Below are positions 1 through 9,330 of a DNA stretch of 64,000 bases, piece after piece. The notes below the pieces were generated by a model. That model saw only the letters and a list, made by a program, of their open reading frames with translations, made no database searches and was not told the origin of the DNA. Within the stretch, counting starts at the first letter, position 1, and every line of letters starts with the position of its first letter. Source of the DNA: Dyella japonica A8 (lineage in GTDB: Bacteria > Pseudomonadota > Gammaproteobacteria > Xanthomonadales > Rhodanobacteraceae); the NCBI RefSeq assembly GCF_000725385.1, contig NZ_CP008884.1, forward strand, positions 4,763,501-4,827,500, written 5' to 3'. The position numbers were made by a program, and so were the translations under genes.

Positions 1-1
1 C

Positions 2-1672
2 ACACCGGTGAACGGTGAACAGCGCGAGCTGCTGCGCGCGGTAGACGAATCCGCCAGCGCGTTGCTGCAGATCCTCAACGACATCCTGGATTTCTCCAAG
101 CTCGAGGCAGGCGACCTGCGGCTCGACGCGGCACCGTTCGATGCACGCCAGTGGCTGGATGGCGCGGTCGCCACGATGGCGGTGGCGGCACGCGCGAAGG
201 GGCTGGATCTTCGCCTTGCCACGGATGCGGCGGTGGCAGGCCAGCTTCGTGGTGACGGCCAGCGCCTGCGGCAGATTTTGATCAACCTGCTCAACAACGC
301 CATCAAGTTCACCGATCGCGGCAGTGTCAGCGCCACGCTGAACGTGCTGGGCGACAACGGCGCGCAACAGCATCTCGCGCTGAGCGTCACCGATACCGGC
401 ATCGGTATCGCGAAGGACAAGCAGGACACCCTGTTCAAGCCGTTCGCCCAGGCCGAAACCTGGACCAGCCGCCGCTACGGCGGCACCGGGCTCGGACTGG
501 CCATCTGCCAACAGCTCGTGCAACTGATGGATGGCAACATCGAGCTGCGCAGCGAGGAAGGCGTGGGCACGACCGTCACTGTGCAGTTGCGGCTGCCCGT
601 GGCGGAGCGCGCCACCGACGCGCCCGCCAGCCTGCACGGCCGGCACGCCGTCGTGCGGCTGGCATCCGCCCCGACCGCCAGCGCGCTGGAACAGTACCTG
701 CGTGCCGCGGGCATGAGCGTCGAGCGCATCGAGCCGACGACACCGCTGCGTGCCGGGATGGCGGCCAGCCTGCTCTTCATCGACGCGGCCGATGATGAAA
801 GCGCCCACCAGATCCACGCACGCGTGGTCGTCGTCGCCGACGAGCCGACGCCAACCGATGCCGACGTCACCTGGCTGGGCGCGCAGCCGCTGACCTGGCG
901 AGCCGTGATCAGCGCCTGCCTGCACGCACTGGAACTGGAAGAACCCCGCCACTGGCGCGACCACCCTTCCGCCGGCAACGTACCCGCGCTGCGCGGGCGC
1001 GTGCTGGTGGTCGAGGACCATCCCGTCAGCCAGCGCCTGATCGCCCGCCAGCTCGCCCTGCTGGGCCTCGCCAGCGAGGTCGTGGACAACGGCCACGACG
1101 CCCTTGAGATGCTGACCGACGGTGGCTATGCCCTGCTGCTGACCGACTGCAACATGCCACGCATGAGCGGCCATGAGCTGGCCCGTGCATGGCGCGCCCA
1201 CGAGGCGGATGCCGGCGCGTCGCACCGGCTGCCCATCCTGGCGATGACGGCCAGCGCGCTGAGCAGCGAAACAGCGCGCGCGAAAGACGCGGGCATGGAC
1301 GACGTACTCAGCAAGCCGCTGCAGCTGGCCACGCTCAGCCGCAAGCTCGCCCAGTGGCTGGACCCCACAACCCTGCCGACCCGCGATGCCCCTCCCCCGC
1401 AGCACGACCTGCGCGACCTGCTGGCGCAGGAAACCGAGCGCGACCTGCACGACCTGGGGCAACACGCGGCCCGGCACGACCTGACCGCCGCCCGCCAGTC
1501 CCTGCATCGCCTACTGGGCGTCCTGCCCTTGCTGGGCGACGTGGCCCTGGCCCAGGAAGGGGAACGCCTTTACGAGGCCCTGCATGGCCCGGACAGCGGG
1601 AGCGCCCTGACCGGCGTCGCCGGGTTCTCCGACCGGCTGGCCCGGCGGCTGGCGATGCCGGATCGCCCCTGA
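2..1672 (+). CDS. Hybrid sensor histidine kinase/response regulator, 5' truncated by window edge
   Basis: The reading frame is open to the left edge, so the N-terminus, including the phosphorylated H-box histidine and any sensor domain, lies outside the window. Numbering from the first GTG at base 8: the second HisKA helix (ILNDILDFSKLEAG, about residues 22-35), an HATPase domain with N-box NLLNNAIKF (93-101), DTGIGI (129-134) and GGTGLGL (about 157-163), a receiver domain from about 330 with phospho-acceptor Asp380 (LLLTDCNMP), and a C-terminal HPt-like helix with candidate His500 (SLHRLLG). This order is a phosphorelay kinase: ATP to His, to Asp, to HPt His. It is followed on the same strand by FecR-like and CHASE2 genes, which may form one sensory module with it (inference). 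The HPt motif is degenerate. Confidence 0.9.
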   Translation, partial: TPVNGEQRELLRAVDESASALLQILNDILDFSKLEAGDLRLDAAPFDARQWLDGAVATMAVAARAKGLDLRLATDAAVAGQLRGDGQRLRQILINLLNNAIKFTDRGSVSATLNVLGDNGAQQHLALSVTDTGIGIAKDKQDTLFKPFAQAETWTSRRYGGTGLGLAICQQLVQLMDGNIELRSEEGVGTTVTVQLRLPVAERATDAPASLHGRHAVVRLASAPTASALEQYLRAAGMSVERIEPTTPLRAGMAASLLFIDAADDESAHQIHARVVVVADEPTPTDADVTWLGAQPLTWRAVISACLHALELEEPRHWRDHPSAGNVPALRGRVLVVEDHPVSQRLIARQLALLGLASEVVDNGHDALEMLTDGGYALLLTDCNMPRMSGHELARAWRAHEADAGASHRLPILAMTASALSSETARAKDAGMDDVLSKPLQLATLSRKLAQWLDPTTLPTRDAPPPQHDLRDLLAQETERDLHDLGQHAARHDLTAARQSLHRLLGVLPLLGDVALAQEGERLYEALHGPDSGSALTGVAGFSDRLARRLAMPDRP

Positions 1673-1825
1673 ACGCCTATGTGACGGTCTTGGCATTTTG
1701 CCGACCCGTCCACGACAATAGCCGCGCTGCAAGTCGCTGCGTCGCTTCGGGAAAACGGAAACCCGGCCGGCGATGCGGAAGGGAGTGACGGCAGCACGGG
1801 GGTGCACCAGGACTATCGAGGCTTT

Positions 1826-3499
1826 ATGTCACACCGGACCTTCGGGCCACGCCAGCCATGGCGCTGGCTATGCATCACCGTGCTGTTGGCTGTCACCGCT
1901 TACATTCCCCACGCGCTTGCCGCCCCCGCCGACTGGCATTACCGCGTACGCCCGGGCGACAACCTCTGGGATCTGGCCGCGCGCTACCTCAAACCGGATG
2001 TGTCCTGGCAAAAGCTGCAGGACTACAACCAGGTCGCCGACCCGCTGCACCTGCCGCCGGGTTCGACCATGCAGTTCCCGGTCGGCTGGCTGCGCCAGGG
2101 CCCTGCGCCGGCCACCGTGATCGCCGTGCTGGGCAACGCCACGGCACAGCCGACCGGCAACGCGCCGGCCATTCCCGTCACCACCGGCATGTCGGTGGGC
2201 TACGGCACCGAACTGGATACGGCGGCCGACACCAGCCTCACCCTCCAGCTCGCCGACGGTTCGCGCGTGCTGCTGCAGGCCAACAGCGCCCTGGTGCTGG
2301 ATCGCCTGAGCGCCTACGGGCGCACCGGCATGGTCGACACCCGCATGCGCCTCAAGCGCGGACGCGTGAACAGCGATGTGACACCGCTCAGCGGCAGCGC
2401 GGCGCGCTTCACCGTATCCACGCCCAACACCATTTCCAGCGTGCGCGGCACGCACTTCCGCGTGGCCGCCGACGATAGCGACGGCAGCGCCCGCACCGAA
2501 GTGGTCGGCGGCCATGTCGACGTGGGCAACGACGCCCGCCACGTCATGGTGAACGGTGGCCGCGGCGTAGCCACCGCTGCCGGCGCCAAACCGGGCCAGC
2601 CCCAGGCGCTGCTGCCCGCGCCGTCCATCGACTGCCCGGCGCAGCCGCTCACCCAGTCGCCCGCGCAGATCCAGTGGAAACCGCTGGACCGCGCCGCGCA
2701 CTACCGCGTGCAGGTTGCGCCCACCGATCGTTTCGAAGCCCTGGTGCTCGACACCGTGGTCGACGGCACGCAGGCCACCTTGCCAGCGCTGCCGGACGGC
2801 CCGCACGCCTTCCGCGTGCGCGGCATCGATGGCGAGCGCATGGAGGGCCTGGACACCACCTGCGCCTTCACCATCGCCGCGCATCCGCAGCCGCCGCTGA
2901 TCATCGAGCCGCAGCCGAACGCCAAGGTGCGCGGCACGCGCCCCGAGTTCCGCTGGACCGAAAGCGTCGAGGCCGAAAGCTACGCCTGGCAGCTTTCGGG
3001 CAGTGCGGACTTCGGCCAACTGCTGGCCAGCAACGACAAGGTGCGTGGCAGCGACGTGCGCGCGCCGCAGGCTCTGCCGTATGGCCACTACGTCTGGCGC
3101 ATCGCCAGCCGCGACAAGGACGGCAAACTCGGCCCCTACACCAGCGCCATGCCCTTCGACCTGGTACCCGAACCGCCCGCACCGGAGCCGGGCGCACCCC
3201 AGCACCAGCATGGCGATTTCGTGCTGAGCTGGCCGGAAGGCACGCCGGGGCAGCACTACCACGTCCAACTGGCACGCAAGGCCGACTTCTCCGACGTGGC
3301 CGTGGACGAGACGGTGGACAAGCCGGAGATCAGCCTGCGCAAGCTTGCCCACGGCAAGTGGTACGCCCGCGTGCAGACCATCGACACGGACGGCTACACC
3401 GGCCCCTGGGGCGCGGTGCAGCGCACGCGTGTACCCTGCTCGGCATGCCGCTGGCTCACCGCCGGTGGTGGGGTGGTGTTGCTGTACCTGATCCTCTGA
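1826..3499 (+). CDS. LysM and FecR domain secreted protein
   Basis: 557 aa. I chose ATG at 1826, with CGAGG just upstream, over an in-frame GTG at 1802. A signal peptide or N-terminal anchor (CITVLLAVTAYI, about residues 17-32) is followed by a LysM module (YRVRPGDNLWDLAARY, about 38-85, peptidoglycan binding), a FecR domain (about 130-205, with the STPNTISSVRGTHFRV stretch typical of the family) and two or three Fn3-like beta repeats (about 270-530). The last residues are a short hydrophobic segment after two cysteines (CSACRW). The FecR domain here probably senses or scaffolds in the periplasm rather than acting as an iron anti-sigma factor, since no sigma factor is nearby. The CHASE2 gene starts 28 bp downstream, so they are likely co-transcribed. 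Function unproven. Confidence 0.85.
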   Translation: MSHRTFGPRQPWRWLCITVLLAVTAYIPHALAAPADWHYRVRPGDNLWDLAARYLKPDVSWQKLQDYNQVADPLHLPPGSTMQFPVGWLRQGPAPATVIAVLGNATAQPTGNAPAIPVTTGMSVGYGTELDTAADTSLTLQLADGSRVLLQANSALVLDRLSAYGRTGMVDTRMRLKRGRVNSDVTPLSGSAARFTVSTPNTISSVRGTHFRVAADDSDGSARTEVVGGHVDVGNDARHVMVNGGRGVATAAGAKPGQPQALLPAPSIDCPAQPLTQSPAQIQWKPLDRAAHYRVQVAPTDRFEALVLDTVVDGTQATLPALPDGPHAFRVRGIDGERMEGLDTTCAFTIAAHPQPPLIIEPQPNAKVRGTRPEFRWTESVEAESYAWQLSGSADFGQLLASNDKVRGSDVRAPQALPYGHYVWRIASRDKDGKLGPYTSAMPFDLVPEPPAPEPGAPQHQHGDFVLSWPEGTPGQHYHVQLARKADFSDVAVDETVDKPEISLRKLAHGKWYARVQTIDTDGYTGPWGAVQRTRVPCSACRWLTAGGGVVLLYLIL

Positions 3500-3527
3500 C
3501 GCGTCCCTCGCGGAGGTCCTGGCGCCT

Positions 3528-4745
3528 GTGATCATCGCGTTGCCCCTACTCAAACGCGCCCTCGCCTGGGTGGTGGGCTTCGCGGCGGCCGTGCTGCTGC
3601 TTGCCAGCGGCGTCATGCAGCCGCTGGACAATGCGTTCTACGACATGCACATGCGCCACTGGTCGTATTCCACCAGCGACCAGGTGGTGATCATCGCCAT
3701 CGATCCGCAAAGCCTTGCCAGCATCGGCAACTGGCCGTGGCCGCGCTCCGTGCATGCGGAGCTCGTGCGGCGGCTCACCGAAGCAGGCGTGCGCGGTATC
3801 GGCATGGACGTGACCATGGCAGAAGCGGACGTGGGCCATCCCGACAACGACCGCGTCTACGCCGAGGCCATCCACGACAACGGCCACGTGGTGATGCCGG
3901 TATTCGCGGAGGCCGCCGAACTCGGCGGCGTGCTGGAAGAAGTGCTGCCCACGCCGGCGATTGCACGCAGCGCGGCCGCCCTGGGCCATGTCGATGCATC
4001 CAAGGATCCCGATGGCATCACGCGTGGCGTCTACCTGAAGGCGGGGCTCGGGCAGCCGCAATGGCCGGCCCTCGCGCTCGCCCTCTACGACATGGGCACG
4101 CCGTCGCCGCTGCACCCGTTGCCTGGCCTTCGCCAGCCCGAAGGCACGGCGAGGTCGCCCTATGAGTGGATTCGCGACGACTACGTGCTGATCCGTTTCG
4201 CCAACGCCGCGGGCGCATTCAACCAGGTGTCCTACGTCGACGTGCTGCGCGGACGCGTGCCCGGCGCCCTGCTCAAGGGGCGCTGGGTATTGATCGGCGC
4301 CACCGCGGCAGGGCTGGGCGACCAGTTGGCGACCGCCGCGTCCGGCGCCAACAGTCCCATGCCGGGCGTGGAATATCAGGCCAACATCCTGGAATCGCTG
4401 CACGGCGGGCGCCTGATCACTCCGTTGAATTTGCCCGCGCAGTTGTTGTTCGGCTCGCTCCTGCTCGCGCTGCCGCTAGCGGTTTACGGCCTGCCCGGCC
4501 TGCGCCGCACGCGCATGCTGGCTTTGCTGACGCTGCTGTCGATTCCGCTGGTGAGCCTGTTGCTGCTGCGCGCCGGCAACCTGTGGTGGCCACCGGCGGG
4601 GTGGATGGCGATCATCGCCGCCGGCCTGATGCTGCATGCCGCCCTACGCCGGCTGGAGCGTCGGCGCGAACGCAGGCTCGCGCCCGTGCCGGACGCTGCC
4701 TGGTGGCCATCGTTGGCATCAACCCGGCAAGGTGACGCGTCATGA
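3528..4745 (+). CDS. CHASE2 domain membrane sensor protein without output domain
   Basis: 405 aa, GTG start with GGAGG 11 nt upstream. TM1 (about 8-29) leads into an extracytoplasmic CHASE2 domain (about 30-295; VIIAIDPQSL, IGNWPWPR, GRWVLIGATA are family-typical), then three closely packed TM helices (about 302-373) and a short basic cytoplasmic tail. In most proteins this architecture continues into a kinase, cyclase or diguanylate cyclase; here the frame stops, directly before a hairpin. It follows the LysM-FecR gene, and a hybrid kinase gene lies just before that. The output module may therefore be encoded separately (inference). I see no frameshift that would restore a longer protein. 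Confidence 0.88.
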   Translation: MIIALPLLKRALAWVVGFAAAVLLLASGVMQPLDNAFYDMHMRHWSYSTSDQVVIIAIDPQSLASIGNWPWPRSVHAELVRRLTEAGVRGIGMDVTMAEADVGHPDNDRVYAEAIHDNGHVVMPVFAEAAELGGVLEEVLPTPAIARSAAALGHVDASKDPDGITRGVYLKAGLGQPQWPALALALYDMGTPSPLHPLPGLRQPEGTARSPYEWIRDDYVLIRFANAAGAFNQVSYVDVLRGRVPGALLKGRWVLIGATAAGLGDQLATAASGANSPMPGVEYQANILESLHGGRLITPLNLPAQLLFGSLLLALPLAVYGLPGLRRTRMLALLTLLSIPLVSLLLLRAGNLWWPPAGWMAIIAAGLMLHAALRRLERRRERRLAPVPDAAWWPSLASTRQGDAS

Positions 4746-4746
4746 C

Positions 4747-4776
4747 GAAGAAGGCCGCCCTGGGGCGGCCTTCTTC
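4747..4776. terminator. Perfect hairpin between convergent genes
   Basis: A near-continuous 13-14 bp stem, GAAGAAGGCCGCC paired with GGCGGCCTTCTTC, starts 1 nt after the CHASE2 stop codon and lies just before the 3' end of the convergent OmpA-like gene. The T/A tracts within the stem arms allow it to serve both strands; no long U-run follows. Confidence 0.7.
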
Positions 4777-4799
4777 ATTCAAGGGGCCTGCGATGTCGC

Positions 4800-5381
4800 T
4801 CAGGAACTGCCCGCGAAATCGGTCACCAACGATACGCGGCGATTGGGCATGCCCTGGTCGCCCGTCGCGCCCTTCACCACCTGGCGGTTCTTCACCTTGC
4901 CATAGCCCACAGCCCTCACCTGGTCGGCGTTGAGGCCGCCGTTCTGCACGAGGTAATCGCGCACGGCCTGCGCCCGCTTCAGCGCCAGGCGCTGGTTGTA
5001 GGCGGCCGAGCCGGAGGGATCGGCGAAGCCTTCGGCAGTGACCACCGCCGCGGCATGGTGGTCGCGCATCACCTTGGCGAAATCGTCCAGGCGTTGTTTG
5101 TCCTCGTCGCGCAACGTGGTCTGGTTGGTATCGAAATGCGCAATGGTGTCTACGTTGATGCGGCCCTGCATGGCCGTGATCTGCGTGTCGTACTGCGCGA
5201 ACTTCTGGTGCATCTCCTGCGTGATCGCATCGATCTCTTGCTGCTGCTTCTGATCGTTGCTGCGCAGCTCCGCGATGGCGGCATCGAAATCGCTCTTCTT
5301 GACGTAGCCGGTGCAGCCGCAAAGCGCGACCACGAACAATCCGACCACGCCGCGACCGATGCGAGAGCTGGTACTTGCCAT
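4800..5381 (-). CDS. OmpA-family peptidoglycan-associated lipoprotein
   Basis: 193 aa from ATG at 5381, preceded by AGGAGA 6 nt upstream; longer frames run into non-coding sequence. A lipoprotein signal (VVALCGC, lipidated Cys near residue 23) leads into a short coiled region (DFDAAIAELRSNDQKQQQ), then an OmpA_C/Pal-like domain (about 75-190) with NQRLALKRAQAVRDYL, which binds diaminopimelate in peptidoglycan. Likely an outer-membrane lipoprotein tethered to the wall. It is monocistronic and convergent with the CHASE2 gene. A 12-bp palindrome (TTGGACGTCCAA) lies about 120 bp upstream of the start. Confidence 0.9.
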   Translation of the reverse strand: MASTSSRIGRGVVGLFVVALCGCTGYVKKSDFDAAIAELRSNDQKQQQEIDAITQEMHQKFAQYDTQITAMQGRINVDTIAHFDTNQTTLRDEDKQRLDDFAKVMRDHHAAAVVTAEGFADPSGSAAYNQRLALKRAQAVRDYLVQNGGLNADQVRAVGYGKVKNRQVVKGATGDQGMPNRRVSLVTDFAGSS

Positions 5382-5499
5382 GGGGTTTCTCCTCTCGTTA
5401 GCGGTGCGCAAGCGCGGGCTGCCGCAGGCGGCAAGCGCTTTCGCAGAGGGAGTATGCATCGCAGGCGCCGGCACGACGCCAATACGTTCAAGCCACCAT

Positions 5500-5511
5500 T
5501 TGGACGTCCAA
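5500..5511. promoter_or_regulatory. Palindrome TTGGACGTCCAA upstream of OmpA-like gene
   Basis: A perfect 12-bp palindrome in the 251-bp intergenic gap. The same core recurs at 62168-62183 upstream of the yqhA-like gene. It could be an operator for a dimeric repressor; no regulator is identified. Confidence 0.4.
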
Positions 5512-5632
5512 TCGCAGGACGCAGGCGCACAAACCCTGCAGCACCATCGTGACTGGCCGCAGAATTTGAACCATGCGCCCAAAAGCCAAAACACCGCATG
5601 AACATGGAGTAGCCGGGATGGAGTGGCGCAAC

Positions 5633-5881
5633 TCAGGCACGCCCAACCACCTTGCGGAAGCGGCGCTCCTGCACCAGCCACATGCCGACCCCGTAGCCCG
5701 CGCCAGCAAGCAACCACCAAAGGACGACCGACTCCATGGTCGTGAGACGCGGATGCGGGATCACATAGGTCATCAGCAGAAACATGGGCAGGCCGTAGCA
5801 CAGCAATCCACGAAACAGCACATACCTGAGCATGCCCTGCCCGCGAACCCTGGCCCAGCGATCAAATTCCCGATTTTTCAT
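5633..5881 (-). CDS. Small two-TM membrane protein, unknown
   Basis: 82 aa from ATG at 5881 with GGAGGG 5 nt upstream, which decides the start over an in-frame codon 39 nt earlier. A basic N-terminus (MKNREFDRWARVRGQ) is followed by two hydrophobic helices (about residues 16-37 and 46-66) and a basic C-terminal tail (QERRFRKVVGRA). No family recognised. It lies alone between the OmpA-like lipoprotein and the chemoreceptor, all on the minus strand but with gaps that suggest separate transcripts. Confidence 0.6.
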   Translation of the reverse strand: MKNREFDRWARVRGQGMLRYVLFRGLLCYGLPMFLLMTYVIPHPRLTTMESVVLWWLLAGAGYGVGMWLVQERRFRKVVGRA

Positions 5882-5973
5882 GCGTCCCTCCGCGACTTCT
5901 TCCTGACATGGAACACGCATGAAACGCGCGAGCGCCCCATGCGTTGAATCCCGGTGTGCCGGATCGACGGAAT

Positions 5974-7656
5974 CTAGAACTCAGTCCACATGTCATCGGC
6001 CGTAGCCAGCGCCGGGGCTGGTGCCGCGCGATGACGCACCGCGGGCCGCGGCGTCGCCATCGCCGGCGGCCTGGCGCTTGCGCTGGCCGGGGCCGCCTGG
6101 ACCACGGCCACATCGTGGGCGGCCTGGCCCTGCAGGGTGAAGTAGGCCACCTGGTTCATCAGAACCTGCGACAGGTCCAGCGTATTGCGGCTGGCAGCAC
6201 TGGCCTCTTCCACCAGCGCGGCGTTCTGCTGCGTCACCTCGTCGAGCGTGGTCACGGCGTTGTTGACCTGTCCGATGCCCGCGGACTGCTCCTCGGACGC
6301 CGCCGCGATCACCTCGATGATGGTGCTCACCTCGCGCACGTCACCGGCGATGTCGTTGAGCACGGTGCCGGTGCGCTGGACCAGCGCCGCGCCCTCGCTC
6401 ACCTTGTCGGTGGTGTCCAGGATCAGCGTCTTGATGTTCTTCGCTGCCGCACCGCTGCGCTGGGCAAGGTTGCGCACTTCGGTGGCCACCACCGCGAAAC
6501 CGCGCCCCTGTTCGCCGGCACGCGCCGCTTCCACGGCCGCATTGAGCGCGAGCAGGTTGGTCTGGAAGGCGATCTCGTCGATCAACACCACGATCTCGCC
6601 CACTTCCTTGCTCGCCTGCGTGATCGCCTCCATCGCGCCCACCGCCGACCCGGCGATGTCGCGGCCTTCCTCGGCACGTTTGCGCATGCGCAACGCCATT
6701 TCGCGCGCCTGGTCCGCGCCTTCCGCGTTCTGCCTCACCGTGCTCGACAGTTCTTCCATCGACGCGGCGGTTTCCTCCAGCGAACTGGCCTGCTCCTGCG
6801 TGCGTTGCGAGAGATCGTCATTGCCCTGCGACAGGTCGCGCGCGGCGGACGTCACCTGCTCGGCCACGTCGCGCACCTGCGTCACGATGCCGGCGAGCTG
6901 GCGGTCCATGTCATCGAGCGAGCGCAGCGTGTCGCTGAATTCGTCGTTGCCGGTGACGACGGTGGCGTTGTTGAGCTTGCCCTGCTGGATCGCGCTGGCC
7001 AGCGCTCGCGCCTGGTCGAGCGGACGCGTCACCGCGCGGATCAGCGCCACGGCCACGCCGATGAGCACCATGATGGCGATCACCAGTACGCCAAGCGCCA
7101 GCTGCCAGGTGCGTTGGAAGCTCGCCGCCGCATCCTGCGCAGATTGTGCCGCCTGCTTTTCGTTGATCACCATCAACTGGTCGATCGCTGCCGTGGCCTT
7201 GCCCATTTCATCGGCGGCCTTGTTGATGTGGAACTGGCGCGCTTCCTCGCCCCTGCCCGCATCCAGCAGCTCGGCTTCGTGGCTGATGTCGGGACCGGCG
7301 GTCTTCATGAGTTCGTCGAAGGCCGTCGCGACCGTGCGCTCGTCGGCAGCGGAAATCATGCCCGGGTAGTAGCGCTTCCATGCGGTGATCAGCCGTTCGT
7401 GGCCTGCATTGATCCGCTTCACCGCATCGCGCCGCGTGGGATCGATGATGGAGCGGTTGAGTGCGAGGCGATCCTCGATGATGGCGCCGCGAGCTTCGCT
7501 GATGGCGGCCATCGCCTGCACGTTATTGCGGTACATGTCGTCGACCAGCGTATACGTGCTGCGCACGCCATACAGGCCGACAAGACCGATGAGCACGGCG
7601 ACCGACAGGGCCAGGCCCATGCTCGCGATGATCTTCAAACGAATGGTGAAACGCAT
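5974..7656 (-). CDS. Methyl-accepting chemotaxis protein
   Basis: 560 aa; I chose ATG at 7656 (GGGAAG about 8 nt upstream) over an in-frame GTG three codons earlier. TM1 (about 7-29), a periplasmic four-helix-bundle ligand domain (about 30-185), TM2 (about 186-208), HAMP (about 208-262) and a long signalling coiled coil with the conserved hairpin tip ([20 protein letters not shown], about 380-400). After an Ala/Pro-rich linker the protein ends in MWTEF, which fits the W-x-x-F type tether for CheR/CheB. It signals to CheA/CheW, none of which is encoded here. Ligand unknown. Confidence 0.95.
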   Translation of the reverse strand: MRFTIRLKIIASMGLALSVAVLIGLVGLYGVRSTYTLVDDMYRNNVQAMAAISEARGAIIEDRLALNRSIIDPTRRDAVKRINAGHERLITAWKRYYPGMISAADERTVATAFDELMKTAGPDISHEAELLDAGRGEEARQFHINKAADEMGKATAAIDQLMVINEKQAAQSAQDAAASFQRTWQLALGVLVIAIMVLIGVAVALIRAVTRPLDQARALASAIQQGKLNNATVVTGNDEFSDTLRSLDDMDRQLAGIVTQVRDVAEQVTSAARDLSQGNDDLSQRTQEQASSLEETAASMEELSSTVRQNAEGADQAREMALRMRKRAEEGRDIAGSAVGAMEAITQASKEVGEIVVLIDEIAFQTNLLALNAAVEAARAGEQGRGFAVVATEVRNLAQRSGAAAKNIKTLILDTTDKVSEGAALVQRTGTVLNDIAGDVREVSTIIEVIAAASEEQSAGIGQVNNAVTTLDEVTQQNAALVEEASAASRNTLDLSQVLMNQVAYFTLQGQAAHDVAVVQAAPASASARPPAMATPRPAVRHRAAPAPALATADDMWTEF

Positions 7657-7820
7657 GGTGCCCACTTCCCGACAGAACTCCCCGTGTGGGAGGTATCGGC
7701 GCTGGACAGGCTTCCTTGACAGGTAATTTCTTGCGTCCCGCGTGACGCAGTCAGCGGTTTTTCAGGGAAAAAGGCCTACCGGGTGACGACGTCAGCGTCA
7801 CGACAAGTTGTACGGCGCTG

Positions 7821-8216
7821 TCATTCCATGTGCTCGACATCGTCCGGCAATCTCACCCACGGGTGCATGCACTCCTCGAACACCGAGATGGTGGGTGCAG
7901 GGAACGCCGGCTGGGAGAACGCCCCCACCGGCACGCCGATCAGGCCTTCCATCGAATCGAGCTCGTAGTACACGGTGGCCCCGCACACCGGGCAGAAATG
8001 GAATGTCCCGGAGCCACCCGTATCGCCCTTGCGCACATAGGCGGTAGAGCGCCCCCGAATCACCACCGCCTCGGCGCGGAATCGCGCCTGCACGCCGAAC
8101 ACGCTGCCGGTGCGGCGCTGGCAGGCATGGCAATGGCAGATGGACACGCGCAACGGTTCCTCCGTGGTACGGAGCATGAGCTGGCGGCAACTGCAGGTGG
8201 CAACGCGTTGGGGCAT
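7821..8216 (-). CDS. GFA (glutathione-dependent formaldehyde-activating)/CENP-V family protein
   Basis: 131 aa. Zinc-ligand cysteines occur as CSC (residues 8-10), CHCHAC (27-32) and CPVCG (about 75-79), in the order typical of the GFA fold. The C-terminus retains the PVGAF segment seen in the family. These enzymes bind zinc, and some promote S-hydroxymethylglutathione formation, but many members have no demonstrated activity, so the substrate is open. Divergent from the phosphodiesterase gene at 8358. Confidence 0.85.
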   Translation of the reverse strand: MPQRVATCSCRQLMLRTTEEPLRVSICHCHACQRRTGSVFGVQARFRAEAVVIRGRSTAYVRKGDTGGSGTFHFCPVCGATVYYELDSMEGLIGVPVGAFSQPAFPAPTISVFEECMHPWVRLPDDVEHME

Positions 8217-8357
8217 CGGGTGCGGTCTTCGGCGAAGTAAATGGTGGTACGGGTGCCCCGTGCACTATACGCGTTCAGCACCACGCCACGCCGGTAGCTC
8301 CGCGATCACGCAGCCGCGTGGTACGGTCTTTCCGCCACCTCTTCCGGAGCCCGACCC

Positions 8358-9200
8358 GTGTCCAACTTCCGTCATTGGCTCACTGCCCTGCTCTCCGTTG
8401 CACTCACCATCGCCAGCCTGCCGGTCGCGGCAGAACAGCTGCGCGTGATGAGCTTCAATGTCCGCGTACCGGTCGCCGCGGATGGCCCCAACCGCTGGGA
8501 AGCCCGGCGTGACCTGATGGTGCGCACCATCCGCGAACAACACCCCGACGTGATGGGAACGCAGGAGCTGCACCAGGAACAAGGCGACTACATCGTGGCC
8601 AAACTGCCGCAGTACACCTGGTTCGGCATTGACCGTCGCGGCGGTCACGGTGACGAACACATGGGCGTGTTCTATCGCAAGGACAAACTGGTGCTGAAGG
8701 ATTCGGGCAATTTCTGGCTGTCCGACACGCCCGACCAGCCGGGCAGCATCACGTGGGGCCATCCGTATCCGCGCATGGTCACCTGGGCGCTGTTCGAAGA
8801 CAAAGCCAACGGCCGAACGTTCTACTACTACAACACCCACCTGCCCTACCGGGAAGAAGACGAGCCCGCGCGCGTCAAGGGCGCGAAGGAAATCCTCGGC
8901 CGGTTCGCGAAGCTGCCCACCAACGCGCCTTTCATCCTCACCGGTGACCTGAACGCCGACGCGAGCAGCCCGACGTATGCGCTGTTCGCCAAGGCCCTGA
9001 CCGATACCCGCGCGGTGGCGCCGAAGGTGGAAGGCCCCGAAAAAACCTTCCACGACTTCACCGGCATCCCCACGCAGCGCATCGATTTCATCTTCGAGCG
9101 TGGCTTTGTGCCGACGCGTTTCGCCACGGTGACGACGCAGCAGGATGGACGCTACCCGTCCGATCACTTTCCGGTAGTGACGGATCTCGACTGGAAGTAA
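8358..9200 (+). CDS. Secreted endonuclease/exonuclease/phosphatase family protein
   Basis: 280 aa, GTG start with GGAG 9 nt upstream. Signal peptide (about 1-25, cleavage after PVAA). Catalytic motifs of the EEP superfamily are present: MSFNVR (Asn), GTQELH (Glu, metal ligand), YYYNTHLPY (His), GDLNADASS (Asp and Asn) and the terminal YPSDHFPVV (Asp-His pair). It probably hydrolyses a phosphodiester or phosphate monoester in the periplasm or outside the cell. The substrate (nucleic acid, sphingolipid head group or inositol phosphate) cannot be told from sequence. Confidence 0.88.
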   Translation: MSNFRHWLTALLSVALTIASLPVAAEQLRVMSFNVRVPVAADGPNRWEARRDLMVRTIREQHPDVMGTQELHQEQGDYIVAKLPQYTWFGIDRRGGHGDEHMGVFYRKDKLVLKDSGNFWLSDTPDQPGSITWGHPYPRMVTWALFEDKANGRTFYYYNTHLPYREEDEPARVKGAKEILGRFAKLPTNAPFILTGDLNADASSPTYALFAKALTDTRAVAPKVEGPEKTFHDFTGIPTQRIDFIFERGFVPTRFATVTTQQDGRYPSDHFPVVTDLDWK

Positions 9201-9215
9201 GGGCCTGTCGCAGCC

Positions 9216-9297
9216 CTGTGGGAGCGCACCCTGTGCGCGACGGGCATTCCAACTGCACCGCTCCGATCCCGGTCGCGCACAGGGTGCACTCCCACAA
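9216..9297. repeat. REP/BIME element, family A
   Basis: Inverted pair with GTGGGAGCGCACCCTGTGCG on the left and GGTCGCGCACAGGGTGCACT on the right, separated by about 30 bp. The same unit recurs near 18.1, 42.2, 44.9 and 45.0 kb, always between genes. Confidence 0.85.
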
Positions 9298-9330
9298 GAG
9301 CCTTTGCGGCGCTGATCGCAGGGCGGCACC

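Noticed and set aside
1868..3631. 587-codon minus-strand frame
   Set aside because: Shadow of the LysM-FecR gene.
5944..7719. 591-codon plus-strand frame
   Set aside because: Antisense to the chemoreceptor; no recognisable motif.
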